A DNA stretch of 52,057 nt from Flavivirga jejuensis (GTDB taxonomy: Bacteria; Bacteroidota; Bacteroidia; Flavobacteriales; Flavobacteriaceae): assembly GCF_030540765.1 (NCBI RefSeq), contig NZ_JAUOEL010000002.1:881835-933891 (forward strand). Direction: 5' to 3'. Both the position numbers and the translations under genes were made by a program. Positions within the stretch are counted from its first letter, which is position 1; each line of letters starts with the position of its first letter. Of the stretch, positions 50,302 through 52,057 are shown piece by piece. The notes under the pieces were generated by a model. The model searched no databases. It was given only the letters and a program-made list of their open reading frames with translations, and was not told the DNA's origin.

Positions 50302-51858
50302 ATGAAAAAAAATTATATTATTGTTCTAACTCTTATTATTTCAATTCCTCTTTTATCACAAGAAAATTGGACTATTTATAATACGACTAATTCTGACTTG
50401 ACATTCAATGAAATCGGTGATATTGAATTTGATAGTCAGGGTAACAAATGGATTGCCTCTAGCTTTAATAATGATCCTGCTGGAATTGCAAAATTTAATA
50501 ATACTAACTGGACGCTATTTAACACTGATAATTCACAAGGAACATCAGATATTCATAAAATTGAATTTTCAACAGGAGTATTGGAAAATTGGGTGTCTGT
50601 TTATGCTACAACATTAATTCACTTTTCTGATGGTACAGAAACAACCATTAATTCAAATCATAATTCTACAACAAATGTTTTAACTATAGACATACCTGCC
50701 AATGCAACAGATTTTCAAATTGAATATTATATAGAAAATTCATCATCTGTTAACATAGTGTTTTATAATGTAAATTCTAACAATATAATTCATCAAGAAA
50801 CTTTTTCTGGTCAAATGACTTTTAATTACGATTATACATTTTTTACAAATATTGTAACAAACAAAATTGTCGATATTTCCATTGATAACCTTGATAATAA
50901 ATGGCTTGGAACCTGGCAAAACGGTTTGATGAAATTTGATGACATAAATTGGACAAATTTCACAACTTCCAATTCGGGTTTACCTAACGACCAAATTAAT
51001 TGCATTGCTAATGATGCTGCTGGTAATGTTTGGATTGGAACCTCATCTGGTCTTACTAAATTCGACGGAATTAATTGGACTAATTATAATACAACCAACT
51101 CAGATTTACCAACTAATTCAATTGTATCAATAGCAATAGACAATACTAATAATGTATGGTTAACTACAGCAAATGAGCTTGTAGAGTTTACAGGAACTAT
51201 TTGGAATATTTACAATGACAATTCTGTTGGAAATTGGTTTGGAAGCGCAAATTCTTTAAGAATTGATAACAACAATAAAAAATGGATGAGTGCTGGCTAT
51301 GGAATAAAAAGCTTTGATGGTAGCAATTGGGAATATTTCAACTATTTAGGTTCGAACAATTCTTGCTTACTTGATTGCCAAACAGCCTCATTAGGGATTG
51401 ATACAAATAATGACATTTGGGTTGGTGCCAGTCCAGAATGTGACACTGGTGGTTTATTAAATTTTAGCCAATGTAATTCCTATTTAACATCAAATTCTGA
51501 GATTCCTAACAATAGAATTTTGGCTCTAAATATTGATGTTAATGGTATTAAATGGATTGGTACTTCTAATGGTTTGGTTAAACTGGAAAATGCACCATTA
51601 AGCATAGATAAAAACATCTTAAATGACATAAAAATTCAATTTTATCCTAACCCAATTAATGATTATCTAAATATAGAAATTGAGAAAGAATTTATAGATA
51701 GCAGATTTTCGATTTTCGAAATTAGCGGAAAAGCTATAAAAAGTGGGACGTTTGAAAACAAACTGAATTCAATTGATTTAGAAAATATATCTAATGGAGT
51801 TTATTTTTTAACCATTAATAAGGATCATTTAACAAAAACAATAAAGTTTATAAAATAG
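50302..51858 (+). CDS. Secreted beta-propeller protein with T9SS sorting domain
   Basis: 518 residues. The signal peptide is about 1-19 (MKKNYIIVLTLIISIPLLSQ). Propeller repeats of the two-component regulator type recur (GNKWIASSFNNDPAGIAKFN, NVWIGTSSGLTKFDGINWTN, GIKWIGTSNGLVKLEN). Between the first and second repeats, residues about 95-190 form a different beta-rich insertion (FSDGTETTINSN...). The last about 75 residues are a T9SS type A sorting domain (FYPNPINDYLNIEI...GVYFLTINKD). The repeats resemble the sensor of the HTCS, but there is no kinase or DNA-binding part, so this is an extracellular binding or structural protein. Function unknown; it does not clearly belong to either neighbouring locus. 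Confidence 0.85.
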   Translation: MKKNYIIVLTLIISIPLLSQENWTIYNTTNSDLTFNEIGDIEFDSQGNKWIASSFNNDPAGIAKFNNTNWTLFNTDNSQGTSDIHKIEFSTGVLENWVSVYATTLIHFSDGTETTINSNHNSTTNVLTIDIPANATDFQIEYYIENSSSVNIVFYNVNSNNIIHQETFSGQMTFNYDYTFFTNIVTNKIVDISIDNLDNKWLGTWQNGLMKFDDINWTNFTTSNSGLPNDQINCIANDAAGNVWIGTSSGLTKFDGINWTNYNTTNSDLPTNSIVSIAIDNTNNVWLTTANELVEFTGTIWNIYNDNSVGNWFGSANSLRIDNNNKKWMSAGYGIKSFDGSNWEYFNYLGSNNSCLLDCQTASLGIDTNNDIWVGASPECDTGGLLNFSQCNSYLTSNSEIPNNRILALNIDVNGIKWIGTSNGLVKLENAPLSIDKNILNDIKIQFYPNPINDYLNIEIEKEFIDSRFSIFEISGKAIKSGTFENKLNSIDLENISNGVYFLTINKDHLTKTIKFIK

Positions 51859-52057
51859 AGGTGCACATAACACTAGTAACCGCTCAAGCTCTACAAAATG
51901 ATGAACTTTGTCATTCCATGCTTGTAAAAGGTAAGTGTCATTCAGAGAATTGAGATAAAAAAAATTATCAAGCGGATATAATGACGTAACATTGCTGAAA
52001 CAAACCAAATTGTAAAATAATCGATATTGAATTAGTGTTTCCATACCTGTTTCAGAG
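51859..52057. other. Intergenic end of the window
   Basis: No gene. GTGTCATTCAGAGAATTGAGA at about 51932-51952 is a short relative of the 170-base repeats at 32 kb (GTCATTCAGAG motif). Confidence 0.45.

Overview
The window looks like the chromosome of a marine member of the Flavobacteriaceae (Bacteroidetes). The evidence is a low-G+C background (about one third G+C in lines I sampled), SusC/SusD proteins, C-terminal type IX secretion (T9SS) sorting domains, a hybrid two-component regulator, Bacteroidetes-type promoters (TTTG, about 20 bases, TAnnTTTG) and a BtgA/BfmA-type mobilisation protein. I cannot name the species from sequence alone.

Region 1 (1-8690) is accessory DNA. It starts with the N-terminal 599 residues of a BspA-like leucine-rich-repeat surface protein of visibly higher G+C. 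Next comes a decayed IS6-family transposase whose right end sits exactly in front of codon 2 of a DUF2188 gene. A Fic AMP-transferase-type gene with a palindrome over its promoter follows, then a lone BtgA-type mobilisation protein with a hairpin region that could be oriT, a two-gene unit (cysteine-rich lipoprotein plus small membrane protein), and a tyrosine integrase next to tRNA-Pro(GGG). This is most simply a remnant of an integrative mobilisable element that entered at tRNA-Pro.

Region 2 (8700-14100) carries thioredoxin reductase (trxB) and a tightly packed three-gene minus-strand operon: a membrane di-iron hydroxylase of the sterol desaturase superfamily, a 614-residue fusion of a KAS III-type condensing enzyme to a heme-oxygenase-like di-iron oxidase-type domain, and an unrecognised 298-residue protein. 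I regard this operon as the best candidate for an undescribed lipid or natural-product pathway. A broken ParE-like toxin lies upstream of it.

Region 3 (14150-43980) is a polysaccharide utilisation locus. The minus-strand genes, in transcription order, are a GH2 beta-glucuronidase-type enzyme, a GH88 unsaturated glucuronyl hydrolase, SusC, SusD, a strong terminator, a sulfatase, a GH50-like glycosidase lipoprotein, a second sulfatase, a CE6/SASA-type acetylesterase, two paralogous right-handed beta-helix proteins (one with two CBM96/DNRLRE modules and a T9SS tail) and a PhoD-like phosphoesterase. On the plus strand lie the hybrid two-component regulator (HTCS) and a 1499-residue T9SS surface protein with thrombospondin type 3 calcium repeats and a LamG-like domain. 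A 68-base element, 55/68 identical without gaps, lies both upstream of the GH88-susC-susD genes and between the GH2 and HTCS genes. It is a strong candidate for the HTCS operator. About 1.2 kb between GH88 and GH2 holds a tandem array of roughly 170-base repeats.

Region 4 (44300-49780) is a xylose operon: a GntR-type regulator with a sugar-sensor-like domain, xylulokinase, xylose isomerase and a sugar/H+ symporter. It is insulated from the locus by an 18-bp-stem terminator. Taken together the genes predict use of a sulfated, acetylated, uronic-acid-containing and xylose-containing marine polysaccharide. Polymer would be cut outside the cell, imported by SusCD, desulfated, deacetylated and trimmed in the periplasm, and xylose would be isomerised and phosphorylated in the cytoplasm. 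The exact polymer is not identified. The window ends with a hairpin-rich intergenic block and a free-standing beta-propeller T9SS protein.
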